From NCBI GenBank assembly GCA_016200725.1, contig JACQEE010000073.1, forward strand, positions 1 to 18,468: a stretch of DNA of 18,468 nt, in the 5' to 3' direction. Shown one piece after another: positions 1 to 8,755 of this stretch. Numbering within the stretch: position 1 is the stretch's first letter; every line of letters starts with the position of its first letter. The notes below the pieces were generated by a model. It did not search any database. It had not been told where the DNA came from and saw nothing but the letters and a program-made list of their open reading frames with translations. A program made the position numbers and the translations under genes. The stretch comes from Chloroflexota bacterium. Lineage in GTDB: Bacteria > Chloroflexota > Dehalococcoidia > SHYB01.

Positions 1-212
1 AAGTTGAACGTCACTTTCGCGGTCGGGTACTGCTTCTGAAAGGCCTGACCCTCTTCGTTGAACACGTCCGTCAGCGAAGTAGCAGCGAACACGGTCACCG
101 TTCCCGAAATCGAAGGGGTCGTAGTCGGTTGCGGTGTCGGCGTGCTGCTCCCGCCGCTGCATGCAGCGACGAGTGCGGCCGGCACCAAGAACACCGCAAA
201 GAGTTTTTTCAT
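1..212 (-). CDS. modA: Molybdate ABC transporter substrate-binding lipoprotein ModA (5' part, runs off the window)
   Basis: This is the first 70 codons of a minus-strand gene that leaves the window at base 1. The start is ATG at 212-210, with an AAGGCGGG purine stretch just upstream as a ribosome site. The product opens with a lipoprotein signal peptide (MKKLFAVFLVPAALVAAC, lipobox LVAAC, lipidated Cys18). A short Ser/Thr/Pro linker follows, then the motif VTVFAATSLTDVFNE at about residues 39-53 and a KVTFNF-like strand. This matches the N-terminus of ModA, which binds molybdate or tungstate outside the membrane and delivers it to ModBC. Cys-anchored ModA with a Pro/Thr linker fits a monoderm or Chloroflexota-type envelope. 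Family assignment rests on this N-terminal motif only; a related oxyanion-binding protein is possible. It is divergent from the Clp gene at 362. Confidence 0.8.
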   Translation of the reverse strand, partial: MKKLFAVFLVPAALVAACSGGSSTPTPQPTTTPSISGTVTVFAATSLTDVFNEEGQAFQKQYPTAKVTFN

Positions 213-361
213 GTAGCCCGCCTTCGTCTGGGAGCCGTTTCAATCTAGCTCAGAGCACCCGCGATGACATCGTGCAGGCTGCACAAAGCCCAACAGAGGC
301 GATGTTCCCGCCATGTCTGCACTGACTGATATACTTCTGGAAGCCTCGGAATGAGCACAGA

Positions 362-2942
<2,581 letters not shown>

Positions 2943-2952
2943 TCGCGAGGGG

Positions 2953-4215
2953 CTAGAAAACCACTCGCTCCCGCTGCCACCGCCGCAGGGCGTCCTCCGG
3001 CAAGCCGAGCAGTTCGCACGCCACGCGCTCGTTGTCCTGCCCGAGCAGCGGCGACCCCTGGCGGATGCGGCCGGGCGTCTCGCTGAACTTCCAGTGCACG
3101 CCGTAGACGGTCTCGGTACCGTATGGGTGCTGCACTTCCTCCCACGCACGGCGCTCCAGGAAGTGCTCGTCGGCGAACAACTCTTCGCAGGAGAAAGCCG
3201 GTGCTGCTGAGACGCCTGCGCCTTGGAGTATCCGCATCACCTCGGTGTTCGTCCGTTCGCGCGTCCACGCCGCGATGTGCTCGTCGAGCGCGTCCTGGTT
3301 TCGTATGCGGCGGAAGGCATCGGTGAAACGAGAGTCGCGCGTCCACGAGGGGCTGCCCAGCGCATCGCAGAACGCGCGCCACTCGGCCTCGGTCTTCACC
3401 GCGATGGCCACCCAGCGGTCGCCGCCCTGGCATGGATAGACGTTGTGTGGCGCGTGCATCGGGTCGCGGTTGCCTCGCGTCCCCTCGATGCGTTCGTTCA
3501 TCTGCCAGTCGAGTAGCGGCGCGCCGATCGTGCACGTCGTCGCCTCCCACTGCGAGAGGTCGATGTACTCCCCCTCGCCAGTCTCGCGACGATGCCGCAC
3601 TGCCGCGAGCACAGCGTAGAGGCCGAGGATGCCGTTGAACGGATCGGGCAGCGCCATGCCTGCGGGGATCGGTCGGTTGTCGTAATACCCTTGCAGCGCG
3701 TCGAGTCCGGTGAGGCTCCCCAGCGACGACCCGAACGTGGTGATGCCGCGCAGCGGACCGTCCTGCCCAGCCGCAGAAAGTGAGATGAAGATGAGGTCTG
3801 GCCGGATACGGCGGAGGTCTTCGTAGCTGAGGCCGAAGCGTGCCATCGTCCCCGGCCGGTAGTTCTCGATCACCAGGTCGCACTGCTCGATGAACGCCTT
3901 CGTCAGTTCGACCGCCTCGGGCTTCGCCAGGTCGACGGTGAGGCTGCCGCAACTGCGTTGGATGGAGTGGAAGTTGAACGTCTGGTTCGGCGCGTCGCGG
4001 AGGGTCATGCCCGCCCAGCGCATGATGTCCATCCGCGCCTCCGACTCGACCTTCACGACCTCGGCCCCCATGTCGGCCATCAGGTGGCCAAGGGCTGGCG
4101 CAGCCCACACCCAGCCGAAGTTGGCGACGCGGAGATGGCGCAGCGGCAGATGCCTGTCATGCTGAACGGAGTGAAGCATCCCTCCGTCCTGTTCTTCTGT
4201 CCACCCCTTGCTCAT
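2953..4215 (-). CDS. CaiB/BaiF class III CoA-transferase (second of the pair)
   Basis: This 420-residue protein belongs to family III CoA-transferases, which move CoA between carboxylic acids through aspartyl-CoA intermediates. The N-terminal core LRVANFGWVWAAPALGHLMADMGAEVVKVES (28-58), the ENYRPGTMARFGLSY element (117-131) and the predicted catalytic Asp191 in GMALPDPFNG are all visible, followed by the ETGEGEYIDLS stretch. Length is normal for the family. The start at 4215 overlaps the stop of the upstream transferase as ATGA (4215-4212), which indicates translational coupling. Residues 13-21 (MLHSVQHDR) are encoded by a dispersed hairpin repeat, so the native N-terminus may begin later. 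The pair could form a heteromer or act on different acids. The substrate cannot be told from sequence. It converges with the Clp remnant, 10 bp apart. Confidence 0.9.
   Translation of the reverse strand: MSKGWTEEQDGGMLHSVQHDRHLPLRHLRVANFGWVWAAPALGHLMADMGAEVVKVESEARMDIMRWAGMTLRDAPNQTFNFHSIQRSCGSLTVDLAKPEAVELTKAFIEQCDLVIENYRPGTMARFGLSYEDLRRIRPDLIFISLSAAGQDGPLRGITTFGSSLGSLTGLDALQGYYDNRPIPAGMALPDPFNGILGLYAVLAAVRHRRETGEGEYIDLSQWEATTCTIGAPLLDWQMNERIEGTRGNRDPMHAPHNVYPCQGGDRWVAIAVKTEAEWRAFCDALGSPSWTRDSRFTDAFRRIRNQDALDEHIAAWTRERTNTEVMRILQGAGVSAAPAFSCEELFADEHFLERRAWEEVQHPYGTETVYGVHWKFSETPGRIRQGSPLLGQDNERVACELLGLPEDALRRWQRERVVF
4155..4182. repeat. Dispersed 'MLHSVQHD' repeat inside a CoA-transferase start
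   Basis: The bases read TGTCATGCTGAACGGAGTGA then AGCATCCC on the plus strand. They belong to the same loose family as the TGTCATTCTGAGCGAAGCGA and TGTCATCCTGAGCGTAGTCG elements elsewhere in the window. Here the element lies within the reading frame of the second CoA-transferase and adds residues MLHSVQHDR. This peptide is a recurrent translation of such repeats in environmental bacterial genomes. Confidence 0.7.
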
Positions 4216-5465
4216 ACCACGCCTGCCCTGCCGAGCGCGGCCAACTGCAATCGGCTTAGCCCCAGCCGCTTGCAGAATACCTCGGCGTTGTGCTGGCCGA
4301 GTCGCGGCGCGGCGGAGCGCATCGCCCAGCCGCCTCGCGAGAAGCGGTATGGCGCGCCCGGCGCCTCATACGTCTCGCCGCTCGGCATCTGCAACGGCAG
4401 GAAGAAGAGGCGCTCGCGGAGATGGTCGTTCTCAAAGACCTCGCGCATGTCGTACACAGCGGTGTTCGGCGCGCGATAGGCCTGGCTTTTCTGGAACACT
4501 TCCTCCTTCGTCTGATCTTTCAGCCAGTCGAGCAGCAGATCGAGGATCTCCTGCCAGTGGTTCGTCCGCTCTGCGCGATCGGCGAACTGCGGCGCGGTCG
4601 CCCACTCGGGGTCGCCCATCGCGTGGAGCATACCCTGCCACATGTGGTCGTCCGGCGGGAAGATGAAGACATAGCCGTCCTTGCACGGCAGGATGCCCAT
4701 ATACGAGTTCGTCCACAGATGGCCGGAGCGACCCTGCATGAAGCCGCGGTCGCGCCAGAGGCCGATGTTGTTGTAGGCGACGAACATCGCGGCGAGCGCC
4801 TCCGCGGATGCGATATCGACGTGCTGGCCGCGACCCGTGTATTCCCGCGCTTCGAGCGCGATCATTGTCCCTGTCGCCGCGTTGATCGCCCCCCAGTGGT
4901 CGGCCTGGTACCACGCGGCGCGGATTGGCTCCCGGTCGGGGTAGCCGATCTGCCGGTGCCCCGTCCCTGAGGCGTGCAGCGCGATCAAGTCATTGCCGCG
5001 ATAGCCCGCGTACGGCCCGGTGAGACCGAACGCAGTGACCGACGTCATCACCAGCCGCGGGTTGACCTCGCGCAGCATCGGGTAGCCCAGTGAGAGCCGC
5101 CGCAGTTGGCGCTGCGGGTCGCCGTCGAGCACGACGTCGGCCTGCTCGGCGAGTCGTAGAAACAAGTCGCGGCCGGATCGCATTTCGAGGTCGAGCGTGA
5201 CGCCCAACTTGTTTGCGTTGACGTAGCCGTAGAGGCCGCTGCCGTCGGAGTCGGGTCGATCGTTGGTGAACGGCCCAAAGTCGCGCGATGTGTCCCCGCG
5301 CACTGGCCGCTCGATCTTGATGACCTCGGCGCCGAGATCGGCGAGCAACTTGCCCGCGTATGGCGCGGCGATGAAATCGCCGACTTCGAGAACGCGCAGT
5401 CCAGTAAGAGGCTGCGGTGTAGCGGCCTGCCCGCGTCGGCGAGGCATCGACGGCGCGCTGGCCAT
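4212..5465 (-). CDS. CaiB/BaiF class III CoA-transferase (first of the pair)
   Basis: This is a 417-residue family III CoA-transferase. Features are LTGLRVLEVGDFIAAPYAGKLLADLGAEVIKIE (20-52), GDTSRDFGPF, NANKLGVTLDL (83-93) and the predicted catalytic Asp189 in WYQADHWGAINA. These are followed by the EYTGRGQHVDIASAEAL stretch typical of the family. The open frame extends upstream to 5723, but that part is repeat DNA and the wrecked DUF35 gene. I place the start at ATG 5465, preceded by GGGGGAGAG at about 6 bp, because homology begins shortly after it. The two CoA-transferases share only motifs, so they are not a recent duplication. The gene follows the broken DUF35 gene after 74 bp of repeat-like sequence and couples to the next gene through ATGA. 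Product and donor CoA are unknown. Confidence 0.9.
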   Translation of the reverse strand: MASAPSMPRRRGQAATPQPLTGLRVLEVGDFIAAPYAGKLLADLGAEVIKIERPVRGDTSRDFGPFTNDRPDSDGSGLYGYVNANKLGVTLDLEMRSGRDLFLRLAEQADVVLDGDPQRQLRRLSLGYPMLREVNPRLVMTSVTAFGLTGPYAGYRGNDLIALHASGTGHRQIGYPDREPIRAAWYQADHWGAINAATGTMIALEAREYTGRGQHVDIASAEALAAMFVAYNNIGLWRDRGFMQGRSGHLWTNSYMGILPCKDGYVFIFPPDDHMWQGMLHAMGDPEWATAPQFADRAERTNHWQEILDLLLDWLKDQTKEEVFQKSQAYRAPNTAVYDMREVFENDHLRERLFFLPLQMPSGETYEAPGAPYRFSRGGWAMRSAAPRLGQHNAEVFCKRLGLSRLQLAALGRAGVV

Positions 5466-5539
5466 CTTCTCTCTCCCCCTCTCCCGCCTGCGAATCCCAG
5501 GCGAAGCCCTGAGTCCTCGAAGGGGTTGGGGTGAGGGTC
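5466..5539. repeat. Repeat-like spacer carrying the ribosome site of the CoA-transferase
   Basis: This 74-bp spacer contains CCCAGGCGAAGCCCTGAG and TCGAAGGGGTTGGGGTGAGG, the same phrases seen at 10581-10660. It lies between the broken DUF35 gene and the first CoA-transferase. The purine run used as that gene's ribosome site (GGGGGAGAG on the minus strand) belongs to this spacer. Confidence 0.6.
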
Positions 5540-5796
5540 CTAGCGTTTCGCCGCCAACTTGAACTTCGGGACGAACGTGCCCCCCACGTCCTGTAGACCT
5601 CGCCCTTCCCGCTCGACGGCGCCCACTCGAGATCGAGCGAGAGGCACTCGTCGCAGGACTGGCGCAGCGGCATATGCCAGGCCCGGCACTTGCCACAGCG
5701 CTGGAGCATGAGTTTACCCTCACGCGCGCCGTCGAAGAACGGCTTCGTGGCCGCGTCGACGATGGGGACGGGTCGCTTGGCTTCTTGCGTGGTCAT
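5540..5796 (-). pseudogene. DUF35 / Zn-ribbon OB-fold acyl-CoA-associated protein with internal deletion
   Basis: Reading starts at ATG 5796 (MTTQEAKRPVPIVDAATKPF). It contains the DUF35 helical start, FFDGAREGKLMLQRC, and a rubredoxin-like zinc ribbon: Cys34-x2-Cys37 and Cys48-x2-Cys51. The OB-fold begins at SSGKGEVY and then stops. After GTCTACAG, the next recognisable sequence is a DUF35 C-terminus in another frame, DVGGTFVPKFKLAAKR, ending at TAG 5542-5540. Most of the OB-fold, which intact family members carry between these points, is therefore missing, and the two ends are out of frame by two bases. DUF35 proteins partner thiolase-like enzymes; in ChsH2 the domain binds the Ltp2 aldolase and acyl-CoA. 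The gene sits 84 bp after the thiolase-like gene on the same strand, as expected for a partner. A misassembly that collapsed the gene is possible. Confidence 0.75.
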
Positions 5797-5804
5797 AACA
5801 CCTT

Positions 5805-5832
5805 TGTCATTCTGAGCGAAGCGAAGAATCTC
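5805..5832. repeat. Dispersed 'TCATTCTGAGCGAAGCGAAG' repeat
   Basis: The sequence TGTCATTCTGAGCGAAGCGA followed by AGAATCTC lies just before the DUF35 start. In the reverse direction it encodes the recurrent peptide EILRFAQNDK. It is a sibling of the repeats at 4155 and 10489 and probably not part of a gene. Confidence 0.7.
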
Positions 5833-5846
5833 CCTCTCTGCTCTCA

Positions 5847-5869
5847 CCCCTTCCCTCTCAGGGAAGGGG
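5847..5869. repeat. Perfect 10-bp hairpin between thiolase-like and DUF35 genes
   Basis: CCCCTTCCCT, loop CTC, AGGGAAGGGG forms a perfect 10-bp stem with a 3-base loop. No T-run follows on either strand, so a classic intrinsic terminator is unlikely. It adjoins the dispersed repeat at 5805 and may be part of one composite element. It could stabilise the upstream thiolase message. Confidence 0.6.
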
Positions 5870-5880
5870 CAGGGGTTAGG

Positions 5881-7071
5881 TTACGAAGACAGCGGGCTCA
5901 GTACAAGCGTCGCGTGGTGCGCCAGCCAGCCGCCGTTGCCGGTGACCAGCACGATGTTGTGGTCCTTGACCTGTCGCTCGCCACCCTGGCCGCGGGCCTG
6001 CACGACGCCCTCGGAGAGCGGCGTGTGCCCACGCATGTAGTAGCCGCTCAACTCGCCGCCGCCGGTGTTGCACGGCAGCGATCCGCCGGGGCCTAACTTG
6101 CCGTCCTCGACGAACGGGCCTCCCTCACCCTTCTCGCAGAAGCCGTAGTCCTCCAGCGTGTCCAGCACCGTGATCGTGTAGCAGTCGTACAACTGCACCA
6201 CGTCCACGTCGCTCACATCGATGCCCGCCATGCGGAAGGCCTTCTCCTTCGACCGAGGCGCTGGCGACTCGATGAAGTCGCCAGGCATCGCGCGCGTCGT
6301 ATAGCCGCGATGTGCCTGAGCCATGCCCCAGATGTAGACCGGCGGCTGTTTCAGCGCCCGCGCCCGCTCGGCCGTGGTCACGATGACGCAGACGCCACCG
6401 TTCGATACGAGGCAGCAGTCGAGCAGGTGCAGCGGCTCCACGACGAAGCGCGAGGCCTGGTGGTCCTCGACGGTGATCGGCGCCTTCATCTGCGCCTTGG
6501 GATTCATCGCCGCCCACTGGCGCTGGGCGACCGCGATGGCGCCGAGTTGCTCGCTCGTCGTGCCGAACAGTTCGAAGTGGCGCTGCGCCGCAAGCGCATA
6601 CCAGGTGTTCGCGCCGTAGAAACCGTAGTGCATCTTGAGGCCAGTCATGCCGACCGGCTCGATCTTGCGACCGCTGCCGAAGGACGCGCCCGCTGACATT
6701 GTGGGATCGCGCAGCGGCGCATCAGCAAAGACGCAGGCGACGTAGTTGGCGAGGCCGTTCGCGACAGCCATCGCCGCGTACTGCACCATCGAGCCAGCCG
6801 ATGCGCCCATCGCATCGACGAACGAGAACAGGCTCAGGTCGCGCAGGCCCATCTGGTGTTGCAACGCCACTTGCTGATCGAACGACGGAGCCCCGCCGGT
6901 CGCGTTGCCAGTGTAGATGAGCAGCCCATCGAGTTGCTCTTTGGGCAGCCCCGCATCGCGCATCGCCAGGTCGATTGCCTCGATGCCGAACTGGTAGGCG
7001 GTCTTGCCGAAAATCTTGCCCTGGTCGGTGATACCCAGGCCGCAGATCGCCGCCTTAGCCTTCATCTCCAT
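5881..7071 (-). CDS. Thiolase-like protein of the SCP-x/Ltp2 type, lacking the nucleophilic cysteine
   Basis: This 396-residue protein has the thiolase double-fold layout: AAICGLGITDQGK at the start, a central DAMGASAGSMVQYA helix (86-99) and the C-terminal NTGGGELSGYY motif (335-345). In true thiolases the central helix carries the acyl-accepting Cys, but here the position is Gly/Ala. The C-terminal GHP-type histidine is replaced by Tyr-Tyr. LYDCYTITVLDTLEDYGF (294-311) resembles lipid-transfer-protein thiolases. These losses match Ltp2-type retro-aldolases, which use tyrosines (Tyr295/298 and Tyr344/345 are candidates) and require a DUF35 partner. A DUF35 gene lies directly downstream, though damaged. 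The start is ATG 7071, preceded by GGGAGG at 6 bp. Probable role: C-C cleavage of a beta-hydroxyacyl-CoA; substrate unknown. It could instead be a non-catalytic condensing partner. Confidence 0.85.
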   Translation of the reverse strand: MEMKAKAAICGLGITDQGKIFGKTAYQFGIEAIDLAMRDAGLPKEQLDGLLIYTGNATGGAPSFDQQVALQHQMGLRDLSLFSFVDAMGASAGSMVQYAAMAVANGLANYVACVFADAPLRDPTMSAGASFGSGRKIEPVGMTGLKMHYGFYGANTWYALAAQRHFELFGTTSEQLGAIAVAQRQWAAMNPKAQMKAPITVEDHQASRFVVEPLHLLDCCLVSNGGVCVIVTTAERARALKQPPVYIWGMAQAHRGYTTRAMPGDFIESPAPRSKEKAFRMAGIDVSDVDVVQLYDCYTITVLDTLEDYGFCEKGEGGPFVEDGKLGPGGSLPCNTGGGELSGYYMRGHTPLSEGVVQARGQGGERQVKDHNIVLVTGNGGWLAHHATLVLSPLSS

Positions 7072-7104
7072 CGACTGCCTCCCGAGGTGCGCCGGAGTGG
7101 CGGT

Positions 7105-7133
7105 ACCGTAGCATCCACCCCTGATGGTGTCAA
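7105..7133 (-). promoter_or_regulatory. Candidate sigma-70 promoter of the thiolase operon
   Basis: On the minus strand a perfect TTGACA (7133-7128) is followed after 17 bp by TACGGT (7110-7105), a weak -10 box. Predicted transcription would begin about 27 bp before the thiolase start codon. The -35 is excellent and the -10 matches only three of six positions. It lies 10 bp from the toxin-antitoxin operator. Confidence 0.4.
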
Positions 7134-7143
7134 GGAAACAAGT

Positions 7144-7160
7144 GTGTTACAATGTAACAC
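7144..7160. promoter_or_regulatory. Toxin-antitoxin operator palindrome overlapping an extended -10
   Basis: GTGTTACA, central A, TGTAACAC is a perfect 8-bp inverted repeat just upstream of the antitoxin start. It contains TGTTACAAT (7145-7153), an extended -10 box (TGn plus TACAAT, five of six). A protein bound here would block the promoter, as expected for antitoxin autoregulation. No clear -35 is seen, which extended -10 promoters tolerate. Confidence 0.65.
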
Positions 7161-7175
7161 CATGCGAGGTGTAGC

Positions 7176-7421
7176 ATGCCTGTGGTACGTGTGTCCGAAG
7201 AGCATTTTAAGAAGGTCCAGGAATTCGCCGAGCCCCTCGTGGACTCGTTTGACGCCGCGTTGGGCAAAGTGTTGAGCGAACTGGATGCTGCGAAGGAGGC
7301 TAACCGCCAGAAGCCGAAGCGCGGCAGTGTCGCGGAGCTTGCCGAGATGGTGAAGGCGATGGGACTTCGGACGGAAAGCGAGTCCGTCGCGATGATTAGA
7401 GCCGATCGCGATGCCCGGTAA
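7176..7421 (+). CDS. VapB-like antitoxin (small, no close family recognised)
   Basis: This 81-residue acidic/basic protein is encoded directly before a PIN-domain toxin. The start ATG 7176 has GAGGTG four bases upstream and follows a perfect operator palindrome. The N-terminal stretch MPVVRVSEEHFKKVQ could be a short beta strand plus helix of a ribbon-helix-helix DNA-binding fold. The remainder (EFAEPLVDSFDAALGKVLSELDAAKEANRQ...) is predicted helical and would wrap the toxin. Its stop overlaps the toxin start by 11 bp, a common coupling in these modules. I recognise the role from position and size rather than from a named family. Confidence 0.65.
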   Translation: MPVVRVSEEHFKKVQEFAEPLVDSFDAALGKVLSELDAAKEANRQKPKRGSVAELAEMVKAMGLRTESESVAMIRADRDAR

Positions 7422-7809
7422 GGTCGCCGACGCATCGGCCCTCGCCGCGGTCGCCTTTGGTGAGCCCGAGACAGTTCTAATCGAGCCCCTCCTCGGCTAT
7501 GAACTTCTCTACGAACCGCGACTGTTGGTCTTTGAAATGACCAACACCGCGCTCAAGAAGGTTCGGCGAGCGCCGGAGAAAGAGGATGCCTTCCGTCGTG
7601 CCCTCGCGGGTGCTATGGGACGCAACATCGAATGGATCGATGTTGCAACAGATGGCCTGTTCCGGCTGGCAGGCCAGACAGGCCTGTCCGCATACGATGC
7701 CTCTTATCTGCTGGTGGCCCAGACGGTTGGTACGCCTCTTGTGACGCTAGACCTTCGCCTGGCAGCGGCCGCACGGTCCATCGGCATTCAGACCGAGGGT
7801 GCTACATAG
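7411..7809 (+). CDS. VapC-like PIN-domain ribonuclease toxin
   Basis: This 132-residue protein shows the four acidic residues of the PIN nuclease centre: Asp7 (VADASALAAVAF), Glu42 (VFEMTNTALKK), Asp96 (LSAYDASYLLVAQ) and Asp114 (LVTLDLRLAAAA). The motif order and length match VapC toxins, magnesium-dependent RNases that cut tRNA or rRNA when freed from antitoxin. The start ATG 7411 overlaps the antitoxin gene, indicating one transcript. The gene ends 9 bp before the convergent crotonase gene, with no room for a separate terminator. All catalytic residues are present, so the toxin appears intact. The RNA target cannot be predicted. Confidence 0.88.
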   Translation: MPGKVADASALAAVAFGEPETVLIEPLLGYELLYEPRLLVFEMTNTALKKVRRAPEKEDAFRRALAGAMGRNIEWIDVATDGLFRLAGQTGLSAYDASYLLVAQTVGTPLVTLDLRLAAAARSIGIQTEGAT

Positions 7810-7818
7810 ACGGAACAT

Positions 7819-8682
7819 CTACTTCCGCTTCCCGTTCTTGGCCGCCGCCGACTTGCGGAAGTCGTAGGTCTGGAGCCCCGGCTTGTACCTCTTGGCCACG
7901 AAGGCTTCGAGGCCTTCCTGCGCCGACCCGCCCTTGGGCGGCCGCACGTGGCCGACCCAGTGCGACAGCGCCGTCTCGTACTCGATGCCCAGGAAGCGGT
8001 CGGGGATGGCCTTGGAACCATACGCGGCGCGCTTGCAGAACTCGAGCGCCTGCCAAGGATGCGTGACCAGGTTCTCCGCGAGGTCTTGCACCTCGGCCAT
8101 GAGTTGCTTGTGCGGCACGACCTTGTTCACGAGGCCGGTGCGGCAGGCCTCCTGCGCATCGATGGGCTTGCCCGTGAGGATCAGCCACATCGCCGGCTTG
8201 ATGGGCATCGGGTCGAGCGCCGCGCGCATCGCTCCGCCGCCCGGTAGGCTGCCGAAGTTGATCTCCGACAGGCTGAAGATCGCGCGGTCGGAGGCGATCG
8301 CCAGGTCGCACGAGTCGAGGACGCAGAAGCCGCCGCCGATGCAGTAGCCGTTGATGGCGCCAATGACGGGCTGCGGCAGGCGGCGCAGTTTGCCCCACCA
8401 GTCCATCATGCTCTCGCCGGGGTTGTAGAGGTCCCATCCGTGCGTCCGGTACTCGATGAAGTGCTTCAGGCTCATGCCCGCGCAGAACGACTGCTCGCCC
8501 GCCCCGCGCACGATAACGACGCGGATCGAGCGGTCCGGCGCGATACCGTCGAGCACCTTGTTCATCTCTTTCGAGAGCGTCGGTGTGATGCAGTTGCGGT
8601 GCTCGGGATCGTTCAGCGTGACCGTCGCGATGCCCTGCTTGTCGACGTCCACCAGCACCTTCTCGTACGTTTGCTTCGCCAA
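7819..8682 (-). CDS. Enoyl-CoA hydratase/isomerase (crotonase) family protein, TTG start
   Basis: This 287-residue crotonase has oxyanion-hole elements SFCAGMSLKHF (65-75) and INGYCIGGGFCVLDSCDLAIAS (110-131). SLSEINFGSLPGGG (137-150) carries Glu140, the second catalytic Glu of hydratases. The first Glu (GGGCE in classic hydratases) is replaced by Cys120. With the W-x-L-Y-x-PGESMMDWWGKLRRLPQPVI context, this resembles hydroxycinnamoyl-CoA hydratase-lyases more than fatty-acid hydratases. I set the start at TTG 8682 because GGAGG lies exactly 5 bp upstream (8692-8688) and homology begins there. The longer frame to 8850 is a dispersed repeat (MVRQAHHERAE) plus the neighbouring gene. It converges with the toxin gene at 9 bp. 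Confidence 0.88.
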   Translation of the reverse strand: MAKQTYEKVLVDVDKQGIATVTLNDPEHRNCITPTLSKEMNKVLDGIAPDRSIRVVIVRGAGEQSFCAGMSLKHFIEYRTHGWDLYNPGESMMDWWGKLRRLPQPVIGAINGYCIGGGFCVLDSCDLAIASDRAIFSLSEINFGSLPGGGAMRAALDPMPIKPAMWLILTGKPIDAQEACRTGLVNKVVPHKQLMAEVQDLAENLVTHPWQALEFCKRAAYGSKAIPDRFLGIEYETALSHWVGHVRPPKGGSAQEGLEAFVAKRYKPGLQTYDFRKSAAAKNGKRK

Positions 8683-8710
8683 GGGTTCCTCCAGTTTGTT
8701 GTATGGCTCA

Positions 8711-8747
8711 GCCCGTTCGTGGTGAGCCTGTCGAACCATGAACGGGC
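8711..8747. repeat. Dispersed 'VRQAHHER' inverted repeat
   Basis: GCCCGTTC (8711-8718) and GAACGGGC (8740-8747) form a perfect 8-bp dyad around GTGGTGAGCCTGTCGAACCAT. The core phrase CCTGTCGAA is shared with other repeats in the window. Translated on the minus strand it gives MVRQAHHER, a recurrent artefact peptide that gives the crotonase frame a false upstream ATG. Confidence 0.7.
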
Positions 8748-8755
8748 GTAGTTGC

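Noticed and set aside
330..335. TATACT as a -10 box for the Clp gene
   Set aside because: No acceptable -35 lies at 16-18 bp, so it is not distinguishable from chance.
4990..5847. Minus-strand 285-codon frame starting MRAEREILRFAQNDK
   Set aside because: It is the DUF35 start preceded by a translated repeat and continued out of frame into the CoA-transferase; only 5540-5796 is gene-derived.
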